A program made the translations under genes and the position numbers. DNA of 64,000 nucleotides from Sinorhizobium fredii NGR234 (GTDB lineage Bacteria; Pseudomonadota; Alphaproteobacteria; Rhizobiales; Rhizobiaceae). The notes beneath the pieces are model-generated. The model did no database searches and was not told the origin of the DNA. It saw nothing but the letters and a program-made list of their open reading frames with translations. Positions 1-11,122 of this stretch are shown in pieces; position 1 is the stretch's first letter; the number at the start of each line of letters is the position of its first letter. The stretch spans positions 1,116,001-1,180,000 of the forward strand of contig NC_012587.1 of NCBI RefSeq assembly GCF_000018545.1, in the 5' to 3' direction.

Positions 1-1
1 C

Positions 2-484
2 CTGTCGAGCCACTTCGCAGGCGTTATGTTCGGCGCCATGCAGGGGGCCGCGAGTGCGCTGCAGAAGAACGCCGCCGGGCTCGAACCGGAGGTGATTGCC
101 GAGTCGGCTCCGGTCGTCGAAAAGCCTGAGCCTGTAAGCCCGGAGGCTTCGCCGCCCCCGGCAGCCCGAGAAGCGAGGCCCGAACCGGCGGCCCGAGAGG
201 CTCGGCCCGCGCCGGCCGCCGTCGCCAAGCCGAAGGCGCGCGCCGCCAGGAAGCCCGTCGCGGCGAAGTCGAAAGGCCGCGCCGATGACGATCTGAAGCG
301 GATTTCCGGCATCGGCCCGAAGCTCGTGCAGGTGCTGAATGGCCAGGGCCTTCGCCGCTTCGCCGACATCGCCGCCCTGAGCGAGGCGGATGTCGCGCGG
401 ATCGATGCCGAGTTGGCTCTTGAGGGTCGCATCCTGCGGGACGATTGGATCGGACAGGCAAAGGCGCTGATGCGCGACAAATGA
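2..484 (+). CDS. 5'-truncated nuo-operon accessory protein with helix-hairpin-helix-like C-terminus
   Basis: The frame is open from the window edge, so the true start lies upstream; a Met codon at 26 is probably internal. The visible part has a short hydrophobic stretch (LSSHFAGVMFGAM), then an Ala/Pro/Lys-rich linker containing an imperfect repeat of AREARPEP type, then a C-terminal domain of about 60 residues opening with DDLKRISGIGPK. This GIGPK pattern is a helix-hairpin-helix-like motif also found at the C-terminus of rhizobial NuoE proteins. The gene lies just before nuoG, where rhizobial nuo operons carry an unnamed gene between nuoF and nuoG. A role in complex I assembly or stability is inference from position only; no catalytic motif is visible. 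Confidence 0.75.
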   Translation: MSSHFAGVMFGAMQGAASALQKNAAGLEPEVIAESAPVVEKPEPVSPEASPPPAAREARPEPAAREARPAPAAVAKPKARAARKPVAAKSKGRADDDLKRISGIGPKLVQVLNGQGLRRFADIAALSEADVARIDAELALEGRILRDDWIGQAKALMRDK

Positions 485-583
485 CGTGACGGCTGCCCGG
501 TCGTCACGAGAGCGGAAGAGCCGTGAAGGAATTGGCCGGCGCCACGGAAGGCAGCCGGACGGAAGACAGGATTGAGTACGAAG

Positions 584-2662
584 ATGGCAAAGCTGAAAGT
601 CGACGGAAAAGAGATCGAGGTCCCGGATCATTTCACGCTGCTTCAGGCCTGCGAAGAGGCCGGCGCCGAGGTTCCGCGCTTCTGTTTCCACGAGCGGCTT
701 TCGGTTGCCGGCAATTGCCGCATGTGTCTGATCGAGGTGAAGGGCGGCCCGCCCAAGCCGGCCGCCTCCTGCGCAATGGGCGTGCGCGACCTGCGTCCCG
801 GCCCGAACGGCGAGGCGCCGGAAGTCTTCACGACGACGCCGATGGTCAAGAAGGCCCGCGAAGGCGTCATGGAGTTCCTGCTGATCAACCATCCGCTCGA
901 CTGCCCGATCTGCGACCAGGGCGGCGAATGCGACCTGCAGGACCAGGCGATGGCCTTCGGCATCGACAGTTCGCGCTACCAGGAAAACAAGCGCGCCGTC
1001 GAAGACAAGTATATCGGCCCGCTCGTCAAGACGGTGATGAACCGCTGCATCCACTGCACGCGTTGCGTCCGCTTCACGACGGAAGTGGCGGGCATTGCCG
1101 AGCTCGGCCTGATCGGCCGCGGCGAAGATGCTGAGATCACCACCTATCTCGAACAGGCGATGACCTCGGAACTGCAGGGCAACGTCGTCGACCTCTGCCC
1201 GGTCGGCGCGCTGACCTCGAAGCCCTTCGCCTTCACCGCCCGTCCGTGGGAGCTCAACAAGACCGAATCGATCGACGTCATGGATGCGGTTGGCTCGGCG
1301 ATCCGCGTCGACACGCGCGGCCGCGAGGTGATGCGCGTCATGCCGCGCGTCAACGAGGAGATCAACGAAGAGTGGATCTCCGACAAGAGCCGCTTCATCT
1401 GGGACGGGCTGAAGACGCAGCGTCTCGACCGGCCCTATGTCCGGAAGGACGGGCGCCTGCAGTCGGCGACCTGGAGCGAGGCCTTCCAGGCGATCAAGGC
1501 TGCCGTCGCCAGGACCTCCGCCGACAAGATCGGTGCGATCGCCGGCGACCTCGCATCCGTCGAGGAAATGTACGCGCTGAAGGAACTGATCGCCTCGCTC
1601 GGCTCAGAGAATATCGACTGCCGCCAGGACGGCGCAGCGCTCGATCCGTCGCTCGGCCGCGCCAGCTACCTCTTCAATCCGACGATCCAGGGGATCGAGA
1701 GTGCCGATGCGCTGCTCATCGTCGGTTCCAACCCGCGCTTCGAGGCTTCGGTTCTCAATGCGCGCATCCGCAAGCGCTACCGCATGGGCAAGTTCCCGAT
1801 TGCCGTCATCGGCGAGCGCGGCGAGCTGCGCTACGAGTATGACTATCTCGGTGCCGGTACGGAGACGCTTGCGGAGCTCGTTGCCGGCAAGGGCAAGTTC
1901 TTCGAGACGCTGAAGAAGGCCGAGCGGCCGCTGATCATCATCGGCCAGGGCGCCGTCGCAGGGGAGGGCGGTGCTGCCGTTCTCGCCAATGCCGCCAAGC
2001 TCGCCGTCGCCGTGGGCGCGGCCGGCGCGGAGTGGAACGGCTTCGCTGTCCTGCACACCGCGGCGTCGCGCGTCGGCGGCCTTGATCTCGGCTTCGTGCC
2101 CGGCACGGGCGGCAAATCGGCCGTCGGCATGATCGACGGCACGGAGGTGCTCTTCCTGCTCGGCGCCGACGAGATCGACCTTACCGCAAGGAAGGGCTTC
2201 ACCGTCTATATCGGCTCGCACGGCGACAACGGTGCTCACGCGGCGGACGTCATCCTTCCGGGCGCGGCCTATACGGAAAAGGCTGGCACCTGGGTCAATA
2301 CAGAAGGCCGCGTGCAGATCGGCAACCGCGCCGGCTTCGCGCCGGGCGATGCGCGCGAGGACTGGGCGATCATCCGGGCGCTTTCCGACGTGCTCGGCCG
2401 CAAGCTGCCATTTGATTCGCTTGGCGAGTTGCGCGCGAAGCTCTGTGCCGCCCATCCGCATTTCGCAGAGGTCGACGCCATTGCCGCTGGAAGCAGCGAC
2501 GAAATTGCCGCACTGGCCCAAAAAGCCGGTGAGATGGCCAAATCCGTGTTTGCGTCTCCGGTCAAAGACTTCTATTTGACGAACCCGATAGCGCGCGCAT
2601 CCGCCGTCATGGCCGAATGCTCGGCCTTGGCGCGCAACAATTTCAAAGCTGCCGCGGAATGA
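584..2662 (+). CDS. nuoG: NADH-quinone oxidoreductase subunit G (complex I, Fe-S subunit)
   Basis: This is the large Fe-S subunit of the complex I peripheral arm, carrying electrons from NuoEF towards NuoB/I. The ATG at 584 gives 692 residues; a TTG at 572 would add four. The N-terminal ferredoxin domain has Cys34, 45, 48 and 63 for a [2Fe-2S] cluster. Next come the His103/Cys107/110/116 ligand set (HPLDCPICDQGGEC) and Cys155/158/161/205 for [4Fe-4S] clusters. The C-terminal two thirds resemble the molybdopterin-oxidoreductase fold, as is usual for NuoG. It is followed 20 nt later by nuoH on the same strand. A 99-nt gap without a gene separates it from the preceding accessory gene. Confidence 0.97.
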   Translation: MAKLKVDGKEIEVPDHFTLLQACEEAGAEVPRFCFHERLSVAGNCRMCLIEVKGGPPKPAASCAMGVRDLRPGPNGEAPEVFTTTPMVKKAREGVMEFLLINHPLDCPICDQGGECDLQDQAMAFGIDSSRYQENKRAVEDKYIGPLVKTVMNRCIHCTRCVRFTTEVAGIAELGLIGRGEDAEITTYLEQAMTSELQGNVVDLCPVGALTSKPFAFTARPWELNKTESIDVMDAVGSAIRVDTRGREVMRVMPRVNEEINEEWISDKSRFIWDGLKTQRLDRPYVRKDGRLQSATWSEAFQAIKAAVARTSADKIGAIAGDLASVEEMYALKELIASLGSENIDCRQDGAALDPSLGRASYLFNPTIQGIESADALLIVGSNPRFEASVLNARIRKRYRMGKFPIAVIGERGELRYEYDYLGAGTETLAELVAGKGKFFETLKKAERPLIIIGQGAVAGEGGAAVLANAAKLAVAVGAAGAEWNGFAVLHTAASRVGGLDLGFVPGTGGKSAVGMIDGTEVLFLLGADEIDLTARKGFTVYIGSHGDNGAHAADVILPGAAYTEKAGTWVNTEGRVQIGNRAGFAPGDAREDWAIIRALSDVLGRKLPFDSLGELRAKLCAAHPHFAEVDAIAAGSSDEIAALAQKAGEMAKSVFASPVKDFYLTNPIARASAVMAECSALARNNFKAAAE

Positions 2663-2682
2663 GCGCGAGGGAATAGAGCATC

Positions 2683-3726
2683 ATGGACGCTTTCATTTCG
2701 AGCTACGTCTGGCCCACGGCCATCATGATCGGCCAGTCGCTGCTGCTTCTGGTCGCGCTGCTGGTCTTCATTGCCTATATCCTGCTCGCCGACCGCAAGA
2801 TCTGGGCCGCCGTGCAGCTTCGCCGCGGCCCCAACGTCGTCGGCCCCTGGGGGCTGTTCCAGTCCTTCGCCGACCTCCTGAAATTCGTCTTCAAGGAGCC
2901 GGTCATTCCGGCCGGCGCCAACAAGGCGATCTTCCTGCTCGCGCCGCTCGTCTCGGTGACCTTGGCGCTTGCCGCCTGGGCGGTCATTCCGCTCAATGCG
3001 AACTGGGTGATCGCCAACATCAATGTCGGCATCCTCTTCGTCTTCGCCATATCTTCTCTCGAGGTTTATGGCATCATCATGGGCGGCTGGGCCTCGAACT
3101 CGAAATATCCGTTCCTCGGGGCGCTCCGCTCCGCCGCGCAGATGGTCTCCTATGAAGTCTCGATCGGCTTCGTCATCGTCACCGTGCTGCTCTGCGTCGG
3201 TTCGCTCAACCTGACGGACATCGTCAATGCGCAGTCGGATGGCCTCGGAACGATGATCGGCCTGCCGGCCTCCTTCCTCGACTGGCACTGGCTGTCGCTG
3301 TTCCCGATGTTCATCGTGTTCTTCATCTCGGCGCTCGCCGAGACGAACCGCCCGCCCTTCGACCTGCCCGAAGCCGAGTCCGAACTCGTCGCCGGCTTCA
3401 TGGTCGAATACGGCTCGACCCCGTACATGATGTTCATGCTCGGCGAATACGCGGCGATCTGCCTGATGTGCGCGCTGACGACGATCCTGTTCCTCGGCGG
3501 ATGGCTGCCGCCCGTCGATATCTGGATCCTCAACTGGGTGCCGGGCATCATCTGGTTCGTTCTGAAAGCCTCGTTCGTGTTCTTCATGTTCGCGATGGTG
3601 AAGGCCTTCGTGCCGCGCTACCGCTACGACCAGCTGATGCGTCTCGGCTGGAAGGTCTTCCTGCCGCTGTCGCTGGCGATGGTCGTCATCGTCGCATTCG
3701 TTCTGAAGCTGATGGGGTGGGCATGA
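2683..3726 (+). CDS. nuoH: NADH-quinone oxidoreductase subunit H
   Basis: Membrane subunit that forms most of the quinone-binding cavity where the peripheral arm meets the membrane arm. The 347-residue length is normal. The sequence is almost all hydrophobic segments, with conserved family stretches such as [18 protein letters not shown] near the N-terminus and [20 protein letters not shown] in the central loop, the Glu-rich loop facing quinone. The stop overlaps an ATG (ATGA) that opens a 20-codon mini-frame leading into nuoI, suggesting translational coupling. Confidence 0.97.
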   Translation: MDAFISSYVWPTAIMIGQSLLLLVALLVFIAYILLADRKIWAAVQLRRGPNVVGPWGLFQSFADLLKFVFKEPVIPAGANKAIFLLAPLVSVTLALAAWAVIPLNANWVIANINVGILFVFAISSLEVYGIIMGGWASNSKYPFLGALRSAAQMVSYEVSIGFVIVTVLLCVGSLNLTDIVNAQSDGLGTMIGLPASFLDWHWLSLFPMFIVFFISALAETNRPPFDLPEAESELVAGFMVEYGSTPYMMFMLGEYAAICLMCALTTILFLGGWLPPVDIWILNWVPGIIWFVLKASFVFFMFAMVKAFVPRYRYDQLMRLGWKVFLPLSLAMVVIVAFVLKLMGWA

Positions 3727-3788
3727 TGGCCGCCCAGGCTTCGCTGCATACCGCCGGCTTCTCCCAGGCCGGCAAGTTTGGAGGTTAA
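3726..3788 (+). other. 20-codon mini-ORF bridging nuoH and nuoI
   Basis: ATG at 3726 shares its A with the nuoH stop, and the TAA at 3786-3788 shares its last base with the first of two consecutive nuoI ATGs. Its last codons (GGA GGT) form the nuoI Shine-Dalgarno sequence at 3780-3784. The most likely role is to keep ribosomes travelling from nuoH into nuoI rather than to make a functional peptide. It could also be a chance frame. Confidence 0.35.
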
Positions 3789-3790
3789 TG

Positions 3791-4282
3791 ATGGCCGGTC
3801 TATCGCAAGCCGTCAGCTCGCTGTTCCTCAAGGAGTTCGTCGGCGCATTCTTTCTGTCGATGCGCTATTTCTTCCGGCCGAAGGCGACCCTGAACTATCC
3901 CTTCGAAAAAGGCCCGGTCAGCCCGCGTTTCCGCGGCGAGCATGCGCTGCGCCGCTATCCGAACGGTGAAGAGCGCTGCATTGCCTGCAAGCTCTGCGAG
4001 GCGATCTGTCCTGCCCAGGCCATTACCATCGAGGCCGGCCCGCGCCGCAACGACGGCACACGCCGCACGGTGCGCTACGACATCGACATGGTGAAGTGCA
4101 TCTATTGCGGTTTCTGTCAGGAAGCCTGTCCGGTCGATGCCATCGTCGAGGGGCCGAACTTCGAATTCGCCACCGAGACGCGCGAAGAGCTCTACTACGA
4201 CAAGGAAAAGCTGCTCGCCAACGGCGACCGGTGGGAGCGGGAAATCGCGCGCAACATTGCAATGGACTCGCCCTATCGCTGA
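3791..4282 (+). CDS. nuoI: NADH-quinone oxidoreductase subunit I (2x[4Fe-4S])
   Basis: Ferredoxin-like subunit that relays electrons to cluster N2 near the quinone site. It has 163 residues with two textbook CxxCxxCxxxCP motifs at Cys63/66/69/73 ([12 protein letters not shown]) and Cys103/106/109/113 ([12 protein letters not shown]). Two ATGs occur in a row (3788 and 3791). I chose the second because GGAGG at 3780-3784 is then 6 nt away, against 3 nt for the first. About 150 nt without a gene separate it from nuoJ. Confidence 0.97.
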   Translation: MAGLSQAVSSLFLKEFVGAFFLSMRYFFRPKATLNYPFEKGPVSPRFRGEHALRRYPNGEERCIACKLCEAICPAQAITIEAGPRRNDGTRRTVRYDIDMVKCIYCGFCQEACPVDAIVEGPNFEFATETREELYYDKEKLLANGDRWEREIARNIAMDSPYR

Positions 4283-4430
4283 GGCCATCTGCGTAAACGC
4301 AGCATCGCGCCCCTCGTGAGAGGGCGCATGCGGCACGGGTTTGGGCACTGGCCGGACGGATGTCCGGCTTTGCCTCATGGGGTGAGGGCGGTGCGCCTTC
4401 ACGCCGAGCAAGACGAAAAAGGCACCGATC

Positions 4431-5045
4431 ATGGGTCTGCAGGTTCTTTTTTTCTATCTCTTCGCCTTCATTGCCGTGGCGTCGGCATTCATGGTCATCG
4501 CGGCAAAGAACCCGGTCTATTCGGTTCTGTTCCTGATCCTGACCTTCTTCAACGCGGCGGGGCTCTTCCTGCTGACGGGCGCCGAGTTCCTGGCAATGAT
4601 CCTGCTGGTCGTCTACGTCGGCGCCGTCGCGGTTCTCTTCCTTTTCGTGGTCATGATGCTCGACATCGACTTTGCCGAACTGCGCGCCGGTGTGCTTGAA
4701 TACGCGCCGGTTGGCGCGCTGATCGGTCTGATCCTCGCCGCCGAGCTCATCATCGTCGTCGGCGGTTCGACCTTCTCGCCGGAGATCGCCAAGGGCATCG
4801 CCATGCCGATCCCGGCGGTCACCGAGCGGACGAACACCGCCGCGCTCGGCGACGTGCTCTACACCCACTACATCTATTTCTTCCAGATCGCCGGGCTCGT
4901 GCTGCTCGTCGCCATGATCGGCGCCATCGTGCTCACCCTGCGGCATCGTGAAAACATCAAGCGCCAGAGCATTCCGCGCCAGGTTGCCCGCTCGCCCGAG
5001 ACCGCCGTCGAGGTGGTCACGGTCAAGCCGGGGCAGGGCCTTTAA
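4431..5045 (+). CDS. nuoJ: NADH-quinone oxidoreductase subunit J
   Basis: Small hydrophobic subunit of the complex I membrane arm, homologous to mitochondrial ND6. The 204 residues contain five predicted membrane helices. The helix 3 signature [20 protein letters not shown], which holds the pi-bulge thought to couple quinone reduction to proton pumping, is intact. The C-terminal cytoplasmic tail is about 40 residues long. It is followed 29 nt later by nuoK. Confidence 0.97.
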   Translation: MGLQVLFFYLFAFIAVASAFMVIAAKNPVYSVLFLILTFFNAAGLFLLTGAEFLAMILLVVYVGAVAVLFLFVVMMLDIDFAELRAGVLEYAPVGALIGLILAAELIIVVGGSTFSPEIAKGIAMPIPAVTERTNTAALGDVLYTHYIYFFQIAGLVLLVAMIGAIVLTLRHRENIKRQSIPRQVARSPETAVEVVTVKPGQGL

Positions 5046-5074
5046 TCGGGACGCGAGGTCGAGGGATCAGACTT

Positions 5075-5383
5075 ATGGAAATCGGAATCTCCCACTATCT
5101 CACCGTCAGCGCCATTCTCTTCACGCTCGGCGTCTTCGGCATCTTCCTCAACCGGAAGAACGTCATCATCATCCTGATGTCGGTGGAGCTCATCCTGCTC
5201 GCCGTCAACATCAACATGGTGGCCTTTTCGGCGTTCCTGAACGACATCACCGGACAGGTCTTTGCGCTGTTCATCCTGACCGTCGCGGCCGCCGAAGCGG
5301 CCATCGGACTTGCAATTCTCGTCGTCTTCTACCGCAACCGCGGCTCGATCGCCGTCGAAGACGTCAACATGATGAAGGGCTGA
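5075..5383 (+). CDS. nuoK: NADH-quinone oxidoreductase subunit K
   Basis: ND4L homologue: 102 residues and three membrane helices, with the two membrane-embedded glutamates of the family visible in [13 protein letters not shown] and [13 protein letters not shown]. It helps form a half-channel of the proton pump next to NuoJ and NuoN. It lies 7 nt before nuoL in the same operon. Confidence 0.97.
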   Translation: MEIGISHYLTVSAILFTLGVFGIFLNRKNVIIILMSVELILLAVNINMVAFSAFLNDITGQVFALFILTVAAAEAAIGLAILVVFYRNRGSIAVEDVNMMKG

Positions 5384-5390
5384 CAGGGCA

Positions 5391-7385
5391 ATGAACACCA
5401 TTATCAAGGCTATCGTCTTTCTGCCTCTGATCGGCTTTCTGATTGCCGGCCTCCTCGGCACGCAGATCGGTGCCAAGGCATCCGAATACGTGACGAGCGG
5501 CTTCATGCTGATTGCGCTGGCGCTCTCCTGGTTCGTCTTCTTCGACGTCGCGCTCGGGCACGAGGAGATGATCAAGGTCTCGGTGCTGCGCTGGATCCAG
5601 TCGGGCAGCTTCGACGTCGAATGGGCCTTCCGCGTCGACACGCTGACCGCCGTCATGTTCGTGGTCGTCAACACCGTCTCGACGCTGGTGCACATCTATT
5701 CGATCGGCTACATGCACCACGATCCGCACCGTCCGCGCTTCTTCGGCTATCTGTCGCTCTTCACCTTCGCGATGCTGATGCTGATCACCTCTGACAACCT
5801 GCTGCAGATGTTCTTCGGCTGGGAAGGCGTGGGCCTGGCGTCGTACCTGCTGATCGGCTTCTGGTACAAGAAGCCCTCGGCCAATGCCGCGGCGATCAAG
5901 GCCTTCATCGTCAACCGCGTCGGCGACTTCGGCTTCTCGCTCGGCATCTTCTCAGTCTTCGTTCTGTTCGGCTCGATCAATCTCGAAACGGTCTTCGCCG
6001 CCGCCCAGAGCTACCTGCCGGCTGAAGGTGCCGAGGCAGGCGAGGCGGTGATCACGCTCTTCGGCATGCATCTCGACAAGGCGGATGCGCTGACCGCGAC
6101 CTGCCTGCTGCTCTTCATGGGGGCCATGGGCAAGTCGGCCCAGTTCCTGCTGCACACCTGGCTGCCGGACGCCATGGAAGGCCCGACGCCGGTTTCGGCC
6201 CTCATCCACGCCGCGACCATGGTGACCGCCGGCGTGTTTCTCGTCGCCCGCATGTCGCCGCTCTTCGAGCTGTCGCCGGATGCGCTGACGGTCGTCACCC
6301 TCATCGGTGCGATCACCGCCTTCTTCGCCGCGACCGTCGGTCTCGTTCAGAACGACATCAAGCGCGTCATCGCCTATTCGACCTGTTCGCAGCTCGGCTA
6401 CATGTTCGTGGCGCTCGGCGTCGGCGCTTACGGCGCTGCCATCTTCCACCTGTTCACGCACGCCTTCTTCAAGGCGCTCTTGTTCCTTGGTGCCGGTTCT
6501 GTCATTCACGCCGTCGATGGCGAGCAGGACATGCGTTACATGGGCGGCCTGCGCACACACATCCCCATCACCTACTGGATGATGTTCATCGGCACGATTG
6601 CGCTCACCGGCGTCGGCATTCCGGGAACGCTCTTCGGCACGGCGGGCTTCTTCTCGAAGGATGCGATCATCGAATCCACCTTCGCGTCGCACAGCATCGT
6701 TTCGGGCATTGCCTTCACCCTGCTGGTGATCGCCGCACTGTTCACCAGCTTCTATTCCTGGCGCCTGACCTTCATGACCTTCCACGGCACGCCGCGCGCC
6801 TCTCACGAAGTCATGCACCACGTCCACGAGTCGCCCCAGGTTATGCTGGTGCCGCTCTATATCCTCGCCGCTGGTGCGCTCGTCGCGGGCTTCCTGTTCC
6901 ACGACTACTTCTTCGGCCATCACTATGTCGAGTTCTGGAAGGGTGCGCTGTTCACCTCGGCCGAGAACGAGATCCTCGAGGAATTCCACCACGTGCCGCT
7001 GTGGGTGAAATGGAGCCCGTTCTGCGCCATGGCGCTCGGCCTCTTCACGGCCTGGTACATGTATATCAGCCGGCCGGAGCTGCCGAAGTACCTGGCAGAC
7101 CAGCATCGTGGCCTCTACCAGTTCCTGCTCAACAAGTGGTATTTCGACGAACTCTACGATTTCCTCTTCGTCCGTACCGCCAAGCGCCTCGGCACCTTCC
7201 TCTGGAAGGAGGGTGACGGCCGCGTCATCGACGGCTTCGGACCGAACGGGGTGGCGGCGCGCGTTCTCGACGTGACCGATCGCGTCGTCCGGCTGCAGAC
7301 CGGATACCTCTATCACTACGCGTTCGTCATGCTGATCGGCATCGCGGCGCTCGTTACCTGGATGATGCTCGGGAGTTCCTTCTGA
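5391..7385 (+). CDS. nuoL: NADH-quinone oxidoreductase subunit L (antiporter-like)
   Basis: Distal proton-pumping subunit (ND5 homologue), 664 residues. It shows the antiporter core, including the helix 5 glutamate region ([19 protein letters not shown]), the lysine/histidine segment [32 protein letters not shown], shortened here to [11 protein letters not shown] and [15 protein letters not shown], and a C-terminal extension that forms the long lateral helix. The stop overlaps the nuoM start by one base (TGATG). Confidence 0.97.
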   Translation: MNTIIKAIVFLPLIGFLIAGLLGTQIGAKASEYVTSGFMLIALALSWFVFFDVALGHEEMIKVSVLRWIQSGSFDVEWAFRVDTLTAVMFVVVNTVSTLVHIYSIGYMHHDPHRPRFFGYLSLFTFAMLMLITSDNLLQMFFGWEGVGLASYLLIGFWYKKPSANAAAIKAFIVNRVGDFGFSLGIFSVFVLFGSINLETVFAAAQSYLPAEGAEAGEAVITLFGMHLDKADALTATCLLLFMGAMGKSAQFLLHTWLPDAMEGPTPVSALIHAATMVTAGVFLVARMSPLFELSPDALTVVTLIGAITAFFAATVGLVQNDIKRVIAYSTCSQLGYMFVALGVGAYGAAIFHLFTHAFFKALLFLGAGSVIHAVDGEQDMRYMGGLRTHIPITYWMMFIGTIALTGVGIPGTLFGTAGFFSKDAIIESTFASHSIVSGIAFTLLVIAALFTSFYSWRLTFMTFHGTPRASHEVMHHVHESPQVMLVPLYILAAGALVAGFLFHDYFFGHHYVEFWKGALFTSAENEILEEFHHVPLWVKWSPFCAMALGLFTAWYMYISRPELPKYLADQHRGLYQFLLNKWYFDELYDFLFVRTAKRLGTFLWKEGDGRVIDGFGPNGVAARVLDVTDRVVRLQTGYLYHYAFVMLIGIAALVTWMMLGSSF

Positions 7386-8896
7386 TGACCGATTGGCCCG
7401 TACTTTCCGCGGTCACCTTCCTGCCGCTGGTCGGCGCCCTGCTTCTCCTGCTGATGCGGGAAGACAGCGCCAACGGCCGCCGCAACATCCTGAACATCTC
7501 GCTGCTGACGACCATCGTCGTGTTCGGCCTGTCGCTCTATGTCTGGTACCAGTTCGACAGCTCGAACCCCGGCTTCCAGATGATCGAGAAGCATGAGTGG
7601 CTTGGCACCGGCATTTCCTACCATCTCGGCATCGACGGCATTTCGGTGCTGTTCCTGCCGCTGACCGCCTTCCTGATGCCGTTCTGCGTGTTGGCGAGCT
7701 GGGTGACGATCGAGAACCGCCTGAAGGAATACATGATCGCGTTTCTGCTACTGGAAACGCTGATGCTTGGCGTCTTCGTCTCGCTCGACATCGTCCTCTT
7801 CTACGTCTTCTTCGAGGCGGGCCTCATCCCGATGTTCATCATCATCGGCGTTTGGGGCGGCAAGGACCGCGTCTATGCGAGCTACAAGTTCTTCCTCTAC
7901 ACGCTGCTCGGCTCGGTGCTGATGCTGCTCGCCATCATGGCGATGTACTGGCAGGCCGGCACCACTGACATCACCGAACTGCTGAAGTACAATTTCCCGC
8001 GCCAGATGCAGACCTGGCTGTGGCTCGCATTCTTCGCATCCTTTGCGGTGAAGATGCCGATGTGGCCGGTCCACACCTGGCTTCCCGACGCACACGTCCA
8101 GGCGCCGACGGCGGGCTCGGTCATTCTGGCCGGCATTCTCCTGAAGCTCGGCGGCTACGGCTTCCTGCGCTTCTCGCTGCCGATGTTCCCGCTGGCGTCC
8201 GATTATTTCGCGCCGTTCGTCTATACGCTGTCGATCATCGCGATCATCTACACCTCGCTGGTGGCGATGATGCAGAGCGACATCAAGAAGCTGATCGCCT
8301 ATTCCTCCGTCGCACATATGGGCTATGTGACGATGGGCACCTTTGCCGCCAATATCCAGGGTGTTCAGGGTGCGATCTTCCAGATGCTCTCGCACGGCAT
8401 TGTCTCGGGCGCGCTCTTCCTTTGCGTCGGCGTCGTCTATGACCGGCTGCACACCCGCGAAATCTCCGCTTATGGCGGTCTCGTGAACAATATGCCGAAA
8501 TATGCCGTGGCCTTCATGGTGTTCACCATGGCCAATGTCGGGCTTCCCGGTACCTCGGGCTTCGTCGGCGAAGTCCTGACGCTGGTCGGTGCCTTCCGCG
8601 CCAACACCTGGGTTGCGCTCTTTGCGACCAGCGGCGTCATCCTGTCGGCCGCCTATGCCCTCTGGCTCTATCGCCGGGTCATTTTCGGTGCGCTGGAGAA
8701 GGACAGCCTGAAGGCGATGCTCGACCTTTCGACGCGCGAGAAGCTGATCCTCTATCCGCTGGTGATCCTGACGATCTTCTTCGGTGTCTATCCGGCGCCG
8801 GTCTTCGATGCGACGGCGGCTTCCGTGGATCTGCTCGTCAACAACTACGCCGCAGCCCTGCAGGCAGCGCAAGACATTGCGCTTTCGGTGCACTGA
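7385..8896 (+). CDS. nuoM: NADH-quinone oxidoreductase subunit M (antiporter-like)
   Basis: Proton-pumping ND4 homologue of 503 residues. Conserved landmarks include [17 protein letters not shown] (helix 5 glutamate), the [18 protein letters not shown] region with the pumping lysine, and [12 protein letters not shown]. It is translationally coupled to nuoL by a one-base overlap and followed by nuoN 19 nt later. Confidence 0.97.
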   Translation: MTDWPVLSAVTFLPLVGALLLLLMREDSANGRRNILNISLLTTIVVFGLSLYVWYQFDSSNPGFQMIEKHEWLGTGISYHLGIDGISVLFLPLTAFLMPFCVLASWVTIENRLKEYMIAFLLLETLMLGVFVSLDIVLFYVFFEAGLIPMFIIIGVWGGKDRVYASYKFFLYTLLGSVLMLLAIMAMYWQAGTTDITELLKYNFPRQMQTWLWLAFFASFAVKMPMWPVHTWLPDAHVQAPTAGSVILAGILLKLGGYGFLRFSLPMFPLASDYFAPFVYTLSIIAIIYTSLVAMMQSDIKKLIAYSSVAHMGYVTMGTFAANIQGVQGAIFQMLSHGIVSGALFLCVGVVYDRLHTREISAYGGLVNNMPKYAVAFMVFTMANVGLPGTSGFVGEVLTLVGAFRANTWVALFATSGVILSAAYALWLYRRVIFGALEKDSLKAMLDLSTREKLILYPLVILTIFFGVYPAPVFDATAASVDLLVNNYAAALQAAQDIALSVH

Positions 8897-8915
8897 CCAC
8901 AGGACGTGATTGGAC

Positions 8916-10358
8916 ATGACTGCTGAAATCCTTTTTGCAAGCCTGCAACTCTCCGCCCCCGAGCTGATCCTGGCGGTCGGCGCGCTGGTGCTGCTGATGG
9001 TCGGTGTCTACTCAAGCGAGCGTGCGGCGCCGGTCGTGACCGGGCTTTCGGTGGCGGTGCTCATCGTTGCCGGATTGTGGCTCGTCCTGAACACCGGCGA
9101 CGGAGAAGCCTATGCCGGCGCCTTCCTGTCGGATCCCTTCGCGAAATTCATGAAGATTCTGGCGCTGATCGGCTCGATCACCGTCATGATCATGACCATC
9201 GGCCAGGCCAAAGCTGCCCAGATAGACCGCTTCGAGTTCCCGGTGCTTCTGCTGCTCGCGACCCTCGGCATGCTGCTGATGATCTCGGCCAACGATCTGA
9301 TTTCGCTCTATCTGTCGCTGGAGCTGCAGTCGCTGGCGCTCTATGTCGTGGCGGCGATCAATCGCGACAGCGTGCGGTCCACCGAAGCCGGCCTCAAATA
9401 TTTCGTCCTCGGCGCCCTGTCGTCGGGCATGCTGCTCTACGGCATGTCGCTCGTCTATGGCTTCACCGGCCATACCGGTTTCGACGAGATTGCTGCGGCG
9501 CTCACCGCGGAAGGCCGCTCGCTTGGCCTGGTCTTCGGCCTGGTCTTCATCCTCGCCGGCCTTGCCTTCAAGATCTCCGCCGTGCCGTTCCATATGTGGA
9601 CCCCGGACGTCTATGAAGGTGCGCCGACGCCGGTGACGGCCTTTTTCGCCGCCGCGCCGAAGGTGGCGGCAATGTCGATCTTCGTCCGCATCGTCATTGA
9701 AGCCTTCGAGCCGGTCGTCGCCGACTGGCAGCAGATCGTCGTGTTCATTTCGATCGCCTCGATGCTGCTCGGCGCCTTCGCCGCAATCGGCCAGCGCAAC
9801 ATCAAGCGACTGATGGCCTATTCCTCGATCGGCCACATGGGCTATGCGCTCGTCGGGCTTGCCGCCGGGTCGATGGCCGGCGTGCGCGGCGTCATTCTCT
9901 ACATGCTGATCTACATGGTGATGACGCTCGGCACCTTCGCCTGCATTCTTGCGATGCGTCGCAAGGATGGCGAGCACGTCGAGGGCATCGACGATCTCGC
10001 CGGTCTGTCGCAGACCAACCCGTTCATGGCGACGGTGCTGACGATCCTGATGTTCTCGCTCGCCGGCATCCCGCCGCTCGCCGGCTTCTTCGCGAAGTAT
10101 TTCGTGTTCGTTGCTGCGATCGAAGCGCAGCTCTACGGGCTGGCGATCATCGGCGTGCTCGCATCCGTCGTCGGCGCTTACTATTACCTGCGCGTCATCA
10201 AGGTCATGTGGTTCGACGAGGCGAAGGGCGAATTTGCCCGCACCGCGAGCGAATTGCGGCTGGTCTATGGACTGTCCGGCCTGTTCGTCCTCGGTTACGT
10301 GCTGATCGGCGGACCGCTCGGAAATGCCGCCGAGGCTGCGGCGCGGACATTCTTTTGA
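8916..10358 (+). CDS. nuoN: NADH-quinone oxidoreductase subunit N (antiporter-like)
   Basis: ND2 homologue, the third antiporter-like subunit and last nuo gene. ATG at 8916 gives 480 residues; an in-frame TTG at 8910 would add two. Family stretches include [15 protein letters not shown] (helix 5 Glu), [19 protein letters not shown] and [16 protein letters not shown]. The stop overlaps the TTG start of birA (TTGA), so birA translation is probably coupled to nuo expression. Confidence 0.97.
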   Translation: MTAEILFASLQLSAPELILAVGALVLLMVGVYSSERAAPVVTGLSVAVLIVAGLWLVLNTGDGEAYAGAFLSDPFAKFMKILALIGSITVMIMTIGQAKAAQIDRFEFPVLLLLATLGMLLMISANDLISLYLSLELQSLALYVVAAINRDSVRSTEAGLKYFVLGALSSGMLLYGMSLVYGFTGHTGFDEIAAALTAEGRSLGLVFGLVFILAGLAFKISAVPFHMWTPDVYEGAPTPVTAFFAAAPKVAAMSIFVRIVIEAFEPVVADWQQIVVFISIASMLLGAFAAIGQRNIKRLMAYSSIGHMGYALVGLAAGSMAGVRGVILYMLIYMVMTLGTFACILAMRRKDGEHVEGIDDLAGLSQTNPFMATVLTILMFSLAGIPPLAGFFAKYFVFVAAIEAQLYGLAIIGVLASVVGAYYYLRVIKVMWFDEAKGEFARTASELRLVYGLSGLFVLGYVLIGGPLGNAAEAAARTFF

Positions 10359-11122
10359 GCGGCGGAGAGGGCAGCGGCCGGATTTCGCCCGACGATTTCC
10401 GGCACATAGCGCTTGCCGAAACCGTCTCGACGAACAGCGAGTGCCTGGCGAGGGCGCGCGAAGGTGATCCGGGCAACCTCTGGATCACCGCTGCGCGCCA
10501 GACGGGCGGCCGCGGCCGGCGCGGCCGCGAGTGGTTTTCCGAGCCGGGCAATCTCTATGCATCGCTGCTGCTCATCGATCCCGCGCCGGTGGAGCACCTG
10601 CATTCATTGCCGCTCGCGGCGGCGGTTGCGGTGCATCGGGCGATCCGCAGGGTGATGCCTCCGGGTTCGCCGGAGGTGGCGATCAAGTGGCCGAACGATA
10701 TCCTCATCGATGGCCGGAAGACCTGCGGAATCCTGCTCGAAGCCGAAGGTCTGCCGGATGGCCGTCATGCGCTGGTGATCGGCTGCGGCGTCAATGTCGC
10801 GGTGATGCCCGAAACGGGGCTATACCCGGTCACGTCGCTTCGGCAGGAAGGCGCGACGATCTCGGCCGAAGAGCTGTTCGCCCACCTGTTCGTGACGATG
10901 GCGGAGGCGCTTTCTATTTGGAATCGCGGCGCCGGCATCGCCGCGGTCATCGACCAATGGCGGGCTGCCGCGAAAGGCATCGGCGAGGCAATTACCGTCA
11001 ACTTGCCGGACCGGTCGCTTTCGGGCCGTTTTATCGGTATCGATGTTGACGGTCGGCTGCTGCTCGACACGGGTTCCGGTGCGCCGCTGGCAATTGCGGC
11101 GGGCGACGTGTTTCTCGGATAA
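10355..11122 (+). CDS. birA: biotin-[acetyl-CoA-carboxylase] ligase
   Basis: Attaches biotin to carrier proteins such as AccB, encoded about 46 kb away in this window. The 255 residues contain the core ligase motifs [12 protein letters not shown], the biotinyl-AMP loop [17 protein letters not shown], and [20 protein letters not shown]. There is no N-terminal winged-helix DNA-binding domain, so this is the non-repressor type. The start is a TTG overlapping the nuoN stop; the frame stays open further upstream inside nuoN, but that part is out of frame with nuoN and unlike BirA. The last codons lie in a 19-bp tandem duplication. Confidence 0.93.
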   Translation: MSGGEGSGRISPDDFRHIALAETVSTNSECLARAREGDPGNLWITAARQTGGRGRRGREWFSEPGNLYASLLLIDPAPVEHLHSLPLAAAVAVHRAIRRVMPPGSPEVAIKWPNDILIDGRKTCGILLEAEGLPDGRHALVIGCGVNVAVMPETGLYPVTSLRQEGATISAEELFAHLFVTMAEALSIWNRGAGIAAVIDQWRAAAKGIGEAITVNLPDRSLSGRFIGIDVDGRLLLDTGSGAPLAIAAGDVFLG

